NCBI GenBank assembly: GCA_964584495.1
Contig: CAZPAH010000024.1
Span: forward strand, 1 to 28,387
Origin: CAZPAH01 sp964584495
GTDB taxonomy: Bacteria > Krumholzibacteriota > Krumholzibacteriia > Krumholzibacteriales > Krumholzibacteriaceae
Reading direction: 5' to 3'
Length of the DNA: 28,387 bases
Shown here: positions 14,491 through 25,300 of the stretch, in pieces
Position numbering within the stretch: position 1 is the first letter of the stretch
Layout of the letters: the number at the start of each line of letters is the position of its first letter
Notes under the pieces: model-generated
Databases searched by the model: none
Told to the model about the DNA's origin: nothing
What the model saw: only the letters and a program-made list of their open reading frames with translations
Made by a program: the position numbers and the translations under genes

Positions 14491-16392
14491 TTACTCCGCC
14501 TCCGATGACTCTAGTTTCCTGATACGCTGCTCGGCTTCCTCGATGTTCTTCCTTACACTTTCATTGTCGGGGTCGATCTCCAAGATCCTGCGCCATATTT
14601 CGATCGCGGCGTTGAAATCTTTCTTGGTGAAATTCTTCATCCCCTCTATGTAGAGTCGCCTGATTTCATTCTTTTCCTCATCGGTCAAGGGAGTCATTCT
14701 TCTCTGCGCGCGCCTGAGAAGCTTCCTGGCCTCCTCGTGGTCCGGCTGCTTTTCGAGCAGGGCATTGAGAAGTTCTACCGCATCGCCGTAGCGGCCGGCG
14801 CTGAAAGCGGTCAGTGCGTCCTCGAACTGCTCTATCGCCATCAATCTGGTGTTGGCGGCCCTGTAATCCCTGTTCAGCTCGTTCAACCTCCTGGATATCC
14901 GCTCGGAGGCGGTCCTTGCTTCCTGATTCTCCGGGTCGATCATTCTAACGGTATTCCACTCTCCTATCGCTTCCGCCAACCTCCCAAGGCGCTCATGCTC
15001 CCTCGCCGCAATCCTGTGCTGTTCGACCTGTTCGGCCAATTTTTCCTCTGTTCTGTCGAGATATTCCAAAGCTTGCGTGTTTTCTGGATCGAGCTCGAGG
15101 ACATTCCTCCACTCCGCCCTGGCCAGGATATACTCGTTGTTGCTGTAGTATCTAAGCCCCAGGCTGAAATGCTGGTTGATAAGCAGGGCTTTTTCGGCCG
15201 TAGACGTCCTTTCCTGCTGCAGCCGCAGAATTTCGGCTCCCACCTCCTCGATAAACCTAGTAGCCGTTTCGTTCGACGGATCGAACTCTAGGGCGATCTT
15301 GATCTCGTCGAGCGCCTCGTTCAGGTTGCCTTCCATCCTAAGGCTGTCGGCCGCCGCGATATGCCTGGAAACACGTCGGGAGAAGACATCCCTCAGCAAT
15401 CTCTCCTCTTCTGCCGCCCTGGTTTCATTCCGAACACGAATCTTTTCGACAACCGGCATTCCGATCCGGGCCGAGATCGATATCGGATGAGAGGTCCCCG
15501 CTTCCTCGCGTGTGAAAAATCCGTAATCGGCCCCGTAACCTCTCCATGCGAATCCCACACCGGCGGTAATCGATTCGGAATCATATCCAAGCCTGAAACT
15601 GATCCTGCTCCTGTAATCGTACTCCACTCCGAACCTGAGATCTTTGTCGTCCTTCTCCGGAAAATCGACCTGCATGGAAAGGTTGATCTTCGATCCCCCT
15701 TGAAAAAGGTACGAATATCCGACACCGAACATGATCGTCCGGTAAACCTTCTCGCTGACCGATACCAGTTTCGTTTCGGCGCCCAAAAAATCCTGTATGT
15801 TGCATCCTATGACGAGATTTTTAATATAGTCCTGCTCGTAGAGAATCCCCAGGTCGAGACCGGTTCCCGTATCGGAGAAGTCGCCGACCCTCTGGTTGAG
15901 GATCTTTACCGAGGAACCTAACGTGAACCGGCCTATATACCGCCAAGGAAGACCGAACGCATATCCCAGTATCGCCTGGCTCTCTCTGTAGGATATTTCG
16001 CCCGTTTCCCTGCTGAAGTCGTCGAATTCGCGGATTCCACCGGTTCCGGCCGTCATAAAACCGATTCCGAAAGAGCCGGCGGAAACGGTAGGATAGGCGA
16101 GTCCCAGGAAATCATATGTGGCGTCGCCGAAGCCGGAAAAGAGTTGAATATGATTGGCCAGTATCCTAGGCGCCCCGTTGAGCTTCAGCGCGGCCGGGTT
16201 GTAGTAAATGACCGAAGGATCATCCCCGATCGCGGTGAAGGCGCCTCCCATGGCGATCGCCCTGGAACCGGCTCCCAGGGTGAATATCGAACGCGTTCCA
16301 CCCCCTCCATCCTGACCCCGGCCGGCAGCCGGCGCGAGAAGGACCGCGAGAGCGACGAAAGTCATTAAAGCTTTTCTACTCATCCGGTTCAT
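14491..16392 (-). CDS. PorV-like outer-membrane barrel fused to TPR repeats
   Basis: The product is about 633 residues. A signal peptide (MSRKALMTFVALAVLLA, cut near GRGQ) is followed by a PorV/UPF0164-like beta-barrel domain (about 30-310) with the family hallmark GGAFTAIGDDPSVIYYNPAAL. Then come about five TPR motifs (about 335-630: NLNEALDEIKIALEFDPSN, EYILARAEWRNVLELDPEN, RLAEAIGEWNTVRMIDPEN, RYGDAVELLNALLEKQPDH, DFNAAIEIWRRILEIDPDN). In Bacteroidetes, PorV binds the C-terminal domains of type IX cargo at the outer membrane; here the gene starts 1 bp after the stop of a giant protein with such a C-terminus. ATG 16392 and ATG 16383 are both possible starts; AGTAGGA is 8 bp before the latter. 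An upstream TTG at 16404 has weaker support. Confidence 0.85.
   Translation of the reverse strand: MNRMSRKALMTFVALAVLLAPAAGRGQDGGGGTRSIFTLGAGSRAIAMGGAFTAIGDDPSVIYYNPAALKLNGAPRILANHIQLFSGFGDATYDFLGLAYPTVSAGSFGIGFMTAGTGGIREFDDFSRETGEISYRESQAILGYAFGLPWRYIGRFTLGSSVKILNQRVGDFSDTGTGLDLGILYEQDYIKNLVIGCNIQDFLGAETKLVSVSEKVYRTIMFGVGYSYLFQGGSKINLSMQVDFPEKDDKDLRFGVEYDYRSRISFRLGYDSESITAGVGFAWRGYGADYGFFTREEAGTSHPISISARIGMPVVEKIRVRNETRAAEEERLLRDVFSRRVSRHIAAADSLRMEGNLNEALDEIKIALEFDPSNETATRFIEEVGAEILRLQQERTSTAEKALLINQHFSLGLRYYSNNEYILARAEWRNVLELDPENTQALEYLDRTEEKLAEQVEQHRIAAREHERLGRLAEAIGEWNTVRMIDPENQEARTASERISRRLNELNRDYRAANTRLMAIEQFEDALTAFSAGRYGDAVELLNALLEKQPDHEEARKLLRRAQRRMTPLTDEEKNEIRRLYIEGMKNFTKKDFNAAIEIWRRILEIDPDNESVRKNIEEAEQRIRKLESSEAE
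14499..14503 (-). promoter_or_regulatory. Ribosome binding site deciding a TTG start
   Basis: GGAGG on the minus strand is 8 bp before the TTG at 14490 and lies in the last codons of the barrel-TPR gene. The TTG abuts that gene's TAA, so the two genes are probably translationally coupled, and the RsbW-like domain begins ten residues in, as expected. Confidence 0.6.
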
Positions 16393-16393
16393 C

Positions 16394-19300
16394 CTACTTG
16401 GCAACTGCTATCTTGAAGATGGCGGAATTCGATCCCGCCTGGATCTTGCAAATATAGACGCCGTTCCTGACAATATCTCCTCTTGCGTTTCTGCCGTCCC
16501 ATTCGATCTCCCACCACATGCCGCCATCGGCTCCCCGGCCCCCTTCCTCTCCTGAAGCTATATCCTTCGTCCAGACGAGTTGCCCCGTCAGATCGTATAT
16601 CTTGACGTTCACTCCGCCGTCCCTCGTCAGGAAATACGTTATCTTCGTCGATTCACTTCCGGCTCTGAACGGATTGGGATAGTTGTGCGCATACTCTTCG
16701 AAATCGGCCGTCATTACAGACATTGGACTGTTGTAGAAATGGCCTGCTATATCCTCTCCATCACCTTCCCAGACCACACCGATCGGTATATGCTCGGCCC
16801 CAATCGAGAAAACTACGTCGGCGCTGCGGGCGAGATTCACCCTGATCTCCCCGGCTTGAGCCGAACCGGCTATATCGACTCCGACCAGAAGTGTGTCTGA
16901 AAAACCCGGTTCGATACTGAAATTGTGGGAGACATCCATCGCGACCGGATTAATGCTTCCCACCGCATAGGAGGATTCCCATCCTCCTGTCGCCCGGAGA
17001 GAGATCGAGGATACGGTTCTCGATGGAACCACCCGGTTCACGCCGCGCCCGTCCTGTATGCTGACGTAGAGGGTATCGAGCCCAACGGTGTATGCCGAAT
17101 TATTGAAGAAAACCACCTTCAGAACGGGAACATCCCGCGCTCCCTGCGGAACGACGCAGGGTGGTATCGTATCGAGGCTGGAGATATTGAGCATGGAAAC
17201 GGTACCCGCCTCGGTAGTCACTCCGATCGGCACCTCCGCCGTAAGGAGTTCCGCCTCCTCGCCCGAGTTCTCATCGGCCGCTCCCGGCGAAGCGAACCTC
17301 ACCATTATAATTTGGGGAGCCGATGCCGTCCCCGGAGCCCTCAGATTCCAGGTTACGGGTATTCCCGGATAGAACCCTTTCTTCAGCGTTTCTCCGGAGC
17401 CGTCCAGCCTGTAACCGGCTCCGGTCGGCAGAACAAGCTCCAGGCGGGCTCCGCTGGTGTCGACACCGGCGGAACCGAGGTTGGCCGTCACGGCCTCTAT
17501 CGTAAAAGGAAGATTAACGGACATATTGCCTTCGACCGCTTCGGGAGGAGACGATATCTGAGCCGAGAGATCCAGGACGGCCTTTCCTACGACGGTCAGG
17601 TCCAAATAGTCGGAGCACCCGGAGAAGTCGTCTCCTGAGTTGACGTCTATCCCGCCCGAGCCGATATCGATACGGGCATCGGGGAACTCATTCTGCGGAG
17701 CCGTAACGGTCCATGTTACGGCCTTTGTTGAACCATCCCCTTCCCCTATCGACCTTCTTGTCTCGCCCGCCGTTGCGAAACCGGCGGGAAGCGATATCTC
17801 CACCCAATTACCCGAGGAATTATCGGAAGGGGTCACCTGTAACCTCACATCGAACGCCTGCTGCGTCGAAAGAACCATGTCGGCCGCTCCCGGCGGCGAT
17901 TCGATATAGAGGTCGCAGCCGGAGATACCGGCGGCGTCCTCGGTCACGAGCTGAAGGGCGGATGAGGCGACCTGAAGGTAGGCGCTCGTGCCGGTATTGA
18001 GGTCCCTGGGCGCACGGCTGATTTCGATCGAAATCGGCGAAGGCAACGATGATGATTCGGAAGGCGCTCTGAGGGTCCAGGATACATCCTGATCGATAGA
18101 AAATCCCCTCGTCAGAGAATCGGCCTGCGGATAGACCCGTTCCACATTCGCCGGCAGGGATAGCGTTATTTGGCCGGTATTGTCCTCTCCGGCACTTCCT
18201 TCATTTACGACTACCGCCGTGAAGATAAATTCCTGGAGAACGGAAACGGTGTCGTCGACCGCTCCTGCGGGGGAAGTAATCGCGGCGCTTACGGCAAGCG
18301 CCGCCGGCAGCTGCACCTGTAGATTCTCAATCGATTCGACGGCCTGAACAGGCGGAACTTCCAACCCGGTGTTTACCGAAACGGCCCTCTCGATCGATGC
18401 GGTCAATATCTCGACCCCCTCCAATCCCGCGGTAACCCTGAAAACGAAATCCCCCTGGCTGCCGGTGGTCAGTTCGGGACTCTCTTGAATTAGAAGAGTC
18501 GTTGCGTTGCCGTTCGAGACCAGGGAGACCTCTATATCCCTGAGGTCGTCACCGCCTGTATTCGCGACCGTTACCGTCACGTTGAACTGCTGTCCGGTAT
18601 TTACTATCGATGTATTGGGGAACATACCGTTATTCGGCGCATCGCTCGTAACCGAGATTATCCTCAATCCCGACGGTTCCTTGACAAATATGGATGTCGA
18701 ACCACCGGCGACGACGGTCCCCGATCCCGGATCGTTGCCGTCGAGCCAGCCGCTGAAGCTGTTTATATCGACCAGCCCTGTATCTATCCCGGAAGAGGAA
18801 ATGATGTAGATGAGCGAATCCTCTTCTCCTCCGCCGAGGACGAATCCGGGCCTGCCGGAAGCGAACCCCGCCGGTGGGATCACAAGGTAATCATCCAGCG
18901 GAACTCCTCCCTTGCTGAATTCCAGATCATCATCGGAAGGAGTACCCAGGGTGACCGGAGCATCTCCTGCGTTGCGCAGATCTATGCTGACACTCCAGTC
19001 GACCGTCTGGCCGGCGTTGATTTCCGACTGGGAAGGAACCATCGAGGTCACTTCCAGATCTCCGGCCCTTTGAATTACGACCAGGGCCGAATCATCGAGC
19101 GCCGCCGAAACGATCACCAGATCGTTCTGGCCCGAATTATCATCGACCGCTCCCGCGATCGCCGCGTCGAATATCTCCTGCCCGACTGTGGCGGCCGCCG
19201 TAATCCTGAATGTGTCCGTTATCGAATCGAAGCCGCTGAGGAATTCCACCAGAAGGGGTGTGTTTCCGATAATTGAGGATCCGTCACCGGTCAGCGAAAT

Positions 19301-22300
19301 GTCTATATCGCGCGCCGCCGCCGCCCCGCCGTTTGTGACCTCCAGCACGATCGGGAATTCCTGCCCGGAGTTGACCCAAGGCGATCTGAAAGCGGCATTA
19401 TCCAGCGTTACTATTCTGAGATCGGCGGGGGCCTGTACCCTGATCGCTCCCGCTCCGCTGCCTTCCTCCTGAGTATCGAAATGGAGATACTCGTCCCTGT
19501 TGTTCTCGAAAACCCCGACCCTTCCATGCAGAACCAGATCCGCCCCGGCGGGTATAACGGGTGTCGGGGTAACGGTGAACTCGAGGTGCCCCGATTCGCC
19601 CGAATGCAGCGACGTCCCTCCTCCGGAGAAAACCTGGGGAGGTGACGGGACGTTGAGGAAATAATCGCTGAAGATATAGGTGCTGTCGGGTGCGAGCGTC
19701 ATCTCCGCCCCGCCATCGTTCCTTACAAGCATCGTGACGGTCCACGAAGCTGATTGCCCGGACGTGACGAAATTCCTGCTGGCGACGGATTCCACAATCA
19801 CCGGCACGGCGGGTGTCTGAACCGACATGTAGCTGCCGCCGCTCGTATAGGTATCGTCCGATATGACATCGCTGCTGTTGACATCGGTAGCCGTGACTTT
19901 TCCGTTTACAATGGCGGTGCCGGTCGTCATTCCCGTGGAGGTCACATCGAAGACGAGAGTATCGATCTGCCCTCCGGGCAGGATAAGATCGCCTGAGCCT
20001 TCCAGGCCGGATGGCGAGGTTATCGAGTATTCGCCGGTCCTGTCTCCTTCCCCGACGATGAAGATCGATATGTGCGTGTTTGCCTGATCGGGATCCACTT
20101 CCACCGAGGCTTCGCCGGTATTATGAAGAACCATTCTCACATCCCACGGGGGCTGTAGACCGGCCGTCACGCTCTGGGGCGTCCCGATACTGATTATGCT
20201 CAGCTGGGGCGGTTCCTCTACGGTGAGCATATCCGGAGCGGAGCTTAAATCCATACTGAAAGAGTTGCCGTTTTCTACGCCTTCCAGGTGCACCCCCACG
20301 TTGTAGCCCTGCCGCTCTATGCCGGAGCCCACCGAACCCCTGTTGAATATCAACACACCTGACGATCCACCGGGTAATATCTGCATGGAGACCGGCGACA
20401 GATCGGCCCTGAAGGTGTCACCGTCGGCATCGCCGAACCATGCGGTCGTTTTATCAGGATCGAGAACGAGTGTAGCGTGATCCGGATCGTCGCTGTACAC
20501 TCCGAATTCGATAGATATATCGCTCCCGCTGCTGATCAGGGAGGGACTGAGGGTCCCCGTGGAATACTGCGGCATCGGCGGCAGATCGAATTCTACCGAA
20601 TCCGTGCTGGCTGATGAGTCCAGCTCGATAAAAACCGCCCTTCCGCTGTTATTCTCGGTACCTAACACGCTGCCGGTAATAACCCTCTTGCCGACGGCGA
20701 TATAACCGGTATTCTCCACCGTAAAGAGCAGCGTGCCCGATTCTCCTGAGCCGAGAACCAATCCGCCCCCTACTAGCTGGGACGGGTAACCGAACACGAA
20801 TCCCGATCCCCCGGGGAGATCGACGGTGGTCGAATCGTGATCTTCCGTATCGATCGTCAACGATGAACCACCCGTGTTCAACAGGGTTACCGCCAGCGAC
20901 CAGACATTCGTTTGGCCGATGGTCACCGGGTCGCGTGAAGGGGATATTCCCGTTATCGCAAGGGCCGCGGGAAGCTGGACATCGACAACCGCCTCCGTTC
21001 CCGGTGAACCCGTAAAAGGACCCAGAACCCTCTGGCTGTTTATCTCGGTGCCCGATGCAATAATATTGATATCGCAGGGCCCTGCTACCGATCCCGTGAG
21101 ATCAACGATAAAAGTCAGCGTATCGACCGATCCCCCCTCAAGAATCGTCCCCCCCCCCTCAAGGTACGAGGGGTGCACGACGCTGAAGTCACCCGAGGTC
21201 GAAAACGTCAGGTAAGTGGACCCGGGATCGAGATCGAGATCGAGATCAGATTCACCGTCATTACGGAGCACCGCCCTTACGGACCAGTCCCGGCTCTGAC
21301 CGACGGTTGCCTCGCCGACGGACGCGAGCAGATCCATGACGACGGGGTCGGCGGGCGTTTGAACGAGAAAGGACCCTTTCCCACCGTAATCTGTCGTCGC
21401 TACCAGCTGAGCGGAGCTGTTGAGATCGGTGCCCCAAACAGTCGCATCGACGACGACCGTGCCTATCGTCATAAGGTTTCCGGGATTATCGCTGAGAAGA
21501 ATGTTGAAGCTGTCCCGCTGGCCTCCGGCCAGCACCTCCGCCCCAGGCGAGAAATCGACCGGTAGAATAATATATTCTTCCGTTACCTGGTCGTTCCCGG
21601 CGAAGAGCCGCAACTCCAGACTGTCTAGCCTGACCGACGCCTCGCCGTTATTCTCCACCGTCATGCGTGCCAGCCTGCCGACGGTCTGGTCCGCCGTTAT
21701 CCTGTCATCCGGCAGTATCGTTATCGAATTAAGCGCGAGCTGCGAGGGTTCCTCGACTGAGACATTATCGCTGATCGCCGGGGTGGACATGAAGAAAATG
21801 CCGTACTCGTCTCCCTGTATATGAATCTGGGGCGTATAAACGCCCGTGAGGATATCTTCCGAAACTATTGTGGACTTGAAGTACAGTGTATTGTCTCCCG
21901 GGTCGATCTGCAGGGTTCGATCGGGATTGATCTTGGAAAAGAAAGTGGTCGTTCCATCGGTGAAGTAGATGAAAGTGGAAGCGGGATCGAGGATCACCCT
22001 TCCCCCCCCGTTGTTTCTGATTCCGGCTTCGAATGCCACAGAGCTGTTCTTGCTCAACGTCAGGGGTGTGAGGGAGGCTGAGATATATTCGAGCTGGGCG
22101 GGAGAGACGACATCGATCGAATCGGTCGCGTAGAATGTCGTGTCGAACTCTCCTCCGTTCTCAGATCCGTGCACGTCAATCAGCACAGGGTATCTGCCGG
22201 GCGTCATCGCGGCCGAAATTGTCGACGATGGAAACTCGATCATTGTAACCGCGTTCCCGGGCAGCGCCGCTTCCGAACCGAGACCCGTCGAGAAAGACTC

Positions 22301-25300
22301 GGATCCGTCGGTGAAGGAGAGACGGGTATCAACCGGGTATAGAATCACCGCCGCTTCTCCGGAGTTTTCCAGCTTTACTGAGAAAGCCTGGGACTGGCCT
22401 GAAGAAACAACGGCGGGATCGAGCGAACCATCGTGATAAAGGACGGTGGCGGCCGACTGGACGAGCCAGGTCGTCCTGTTCGCGCCCGCCGAATAATCGT
22501 AGATATCCGACCCGTTCGCCCGGGCGAATACCGATGCATCTAGCGTATCGATTCCAAGGGGCGATCCTGGGAGCACACGGACGTTCACGGAATATGTTTT
22601 CTGAAGCCCCGCATAAATCGTGTCCGGAAGAGAGGGTATCCAGCCTGGAAGGACGGAATAGTCCCCCATCGTGAAATCGAGCTGAATATCCTGCACCGAG
22701 ATCGCCCCGCCTCCGCCATTTTTCAACGTAACGTCCACCTGAACGGTGTCACCCCTGCTGACGACGGACCGAAGGGCGGTGATACCTGTAATCTCGACAT
22801 GCGACACGATTACCGTGTTGGTACCTGCATTGAACTGCGTTTCGTAATCCGAATCGTACTGATCGATACCTTCGAGCATGACATGAGGCGTATAGGCTCC
22901 CCCGATAAAGCCGGACGGCAGGGCCGTGGTCGAGAATACTATAGTATCGGTCGCCGCACCCGCGAGATAGACCTGGCTCCCCAGAGTCGAGTAGTAGTTG
23001 TGTCCATATCCGTCCGATATCGTCACGGCGCTCGACGGATCCAGATATACCCCCGTGGGACTGCCGTTCGAAACTGCGCACCCGAACTGTATATCATCGC
23101 CCGGCACGAGATAGTGAGGGTAGATATATCCTCCGTATCCGCAGGAGGCAGGTTCCGCGAAGTAGAGTGCCGCCGATCCGGAACCGCTCCCCTCGACGCT
23201 CTCGAAATCGACCGAGACGTTTCCCGGCGTTCCCGAAGCCGCGATGAAGACGGAGACCCTGCCGTTAACGCCCGTCTCCCGCTGCACGCCGGGTATCACG
23301 GGATCGAGATCGTCGCTGGTGACCGTTCCATCGGAAGGAGTGACGGTCACTCTCGTCCTTCTTGCAACAACATTGCCGTAGGTATCCGTTATTTGTCCTG
23401 TCGTTATCGCGCTGGGCCTATTACCGCCCGCGGTGATCGTATCGGGAACGACCGACAGGATCGAAATGAGGCCGGCGGGCGCCTCGGGAACTATCGTTAT
23501 CGTGTCGCAATGGCTAAGGGCTCCGCCGCCGCTCGTCTGGGCCGAGAGAACCAGCGCGCCGGCCAGCGTATCGTAGACATCAACGCTGGCGGAACCGTTT
23601 GATAGGGTGACCGGGTTTTCCGACCACACGGCAGTCGCGTTGCTTCCCAGCTGCACCTGCGTGGTGAAATCACCATAAGCGATATTGTCGTTCAGATCGT
23701 AGGCTACTATACCGACGCTGAAAACCTCCCCCGCCCTATAGGAAGCGGCGCCGGCGGTCAGCTGGTACCTCGATATCGTTCCCGCCGTTGTTACTATCGA
23801 GAATTCCACGCGTTCGAGGCCTGTAGGATCTCCATCCAGTATCGTGGCCGCGACGGTATTCTCTCCGGCGTTCTTGTCCGTTATCAAGCTGCAAGCGGCC
23901 ACGCCTGCCGCGGACGTTATAACTAGCCCATCACCGGGAGCTCCCGTGAGATCCCTCAACGAGGGAGTTCCGCCGAGCTCGCTTGTGATCGTGAAATGCA
24001 CTATTTCGTCCTCAACGGGATTGGAATACATGTCGAGCACCCGGACCTTGACTTCGGTAGTGTCTCCCGAAATAACGCCGGTCGTGTCCCCGCTCACCTC
24101 GAGTATCCTGAAGGCCGGCCCGGGGGATATCGTCAGCAGATCTCCGAACGGAGCGAGCGTTACTCCGGCGAGCGACTCTATCGATATCCTGTTCGATCCC
24201 ATCACCGTATCGTACGCGGTAAACGAGCCGGTTCCCGCCGACAGAACGAGCGTATCGGGATCGAATACAACCGAAGGTGACTCGGCGACCGGTATGAGCC
24301 TTGTTGAATTGTCAGAGACGATAAGATTGTCGAATTCGTCGTAAGCCTCGATCGATCCCGAAAAATGCTCGCCGGCCTCGAACGAATTCCCATCGATATC
24401 CAGTGTCACGTAGGCGATATCGGATTTTGGCACGGTCGTTATCTCGAAAGTCTGGGTTTCCAGTCCCTCGGGATTTCCATCCAGGATGGCGGCCCTGACC
24501 CTGTTCAACGACGCCTCGATGCCCGTCATGTACATTACCGATGTCGATCCATCGGCCCGTGTCTGCCGCTGGGAGACAGCCAACCCGCCGCCACCCTCAA
24601 GAATGCTGAATGAAACCGTCTCTCCATCGACAGGATTACCGAAGCGGTCGATCACCATGGCGCGCAGGAGAACGGAATCCCCGGCGACGACACCGGTGCT
24701 GTCCCCTCCGAGCTCTACTATCTGGTATGCCGGGGCATGATTGACGGCGATTATGCCGCTGACGCCGACGACTGACGTGCTGTCGTCGCTTACCTCTATC
24801 CTGATATCCTCGGCTGTCTCGTACCGGATATTATCCTCGGAATAGACGCCGCCGGAAAGATAGCCCTTAACTCCTTGATCATTGACGATCCAGNNNNNNN
24901 NNNAACGAAATGTCGAGACGACGGAAAGGCTGCCGGATGCGTCGAGGGTCGTGTCCGACGGGTCCACTGCCCTCAAGTCTATATCGTAGCCGGCCGATGT
25001 CACAAGGTTGCCGAAGACATCTTTCGCCCTTACCTGCAATGAGATATCCTCTCCGGATACTGCCGAAGGGGGCGTCGTGAAAACGTAATGATCCACATTG
25101 CTGTTGGGTATTATATGTATCGTAAAATCAGTAGCGGTGAGGGGAGGAGCCCCCGCGGTCAAATCAATGCTCCAGTTCCCTGTTTTCGTGCCGATTCCGA
25201 AAAGCGTAACGGTTCCGTTCGAGAGATCCGCTTCGGTCACGGGCGGACCGAAATCCGATAGGCTGAAGGTGAATCCTCCCCCGGAAGGTGGGGAAAGAAC

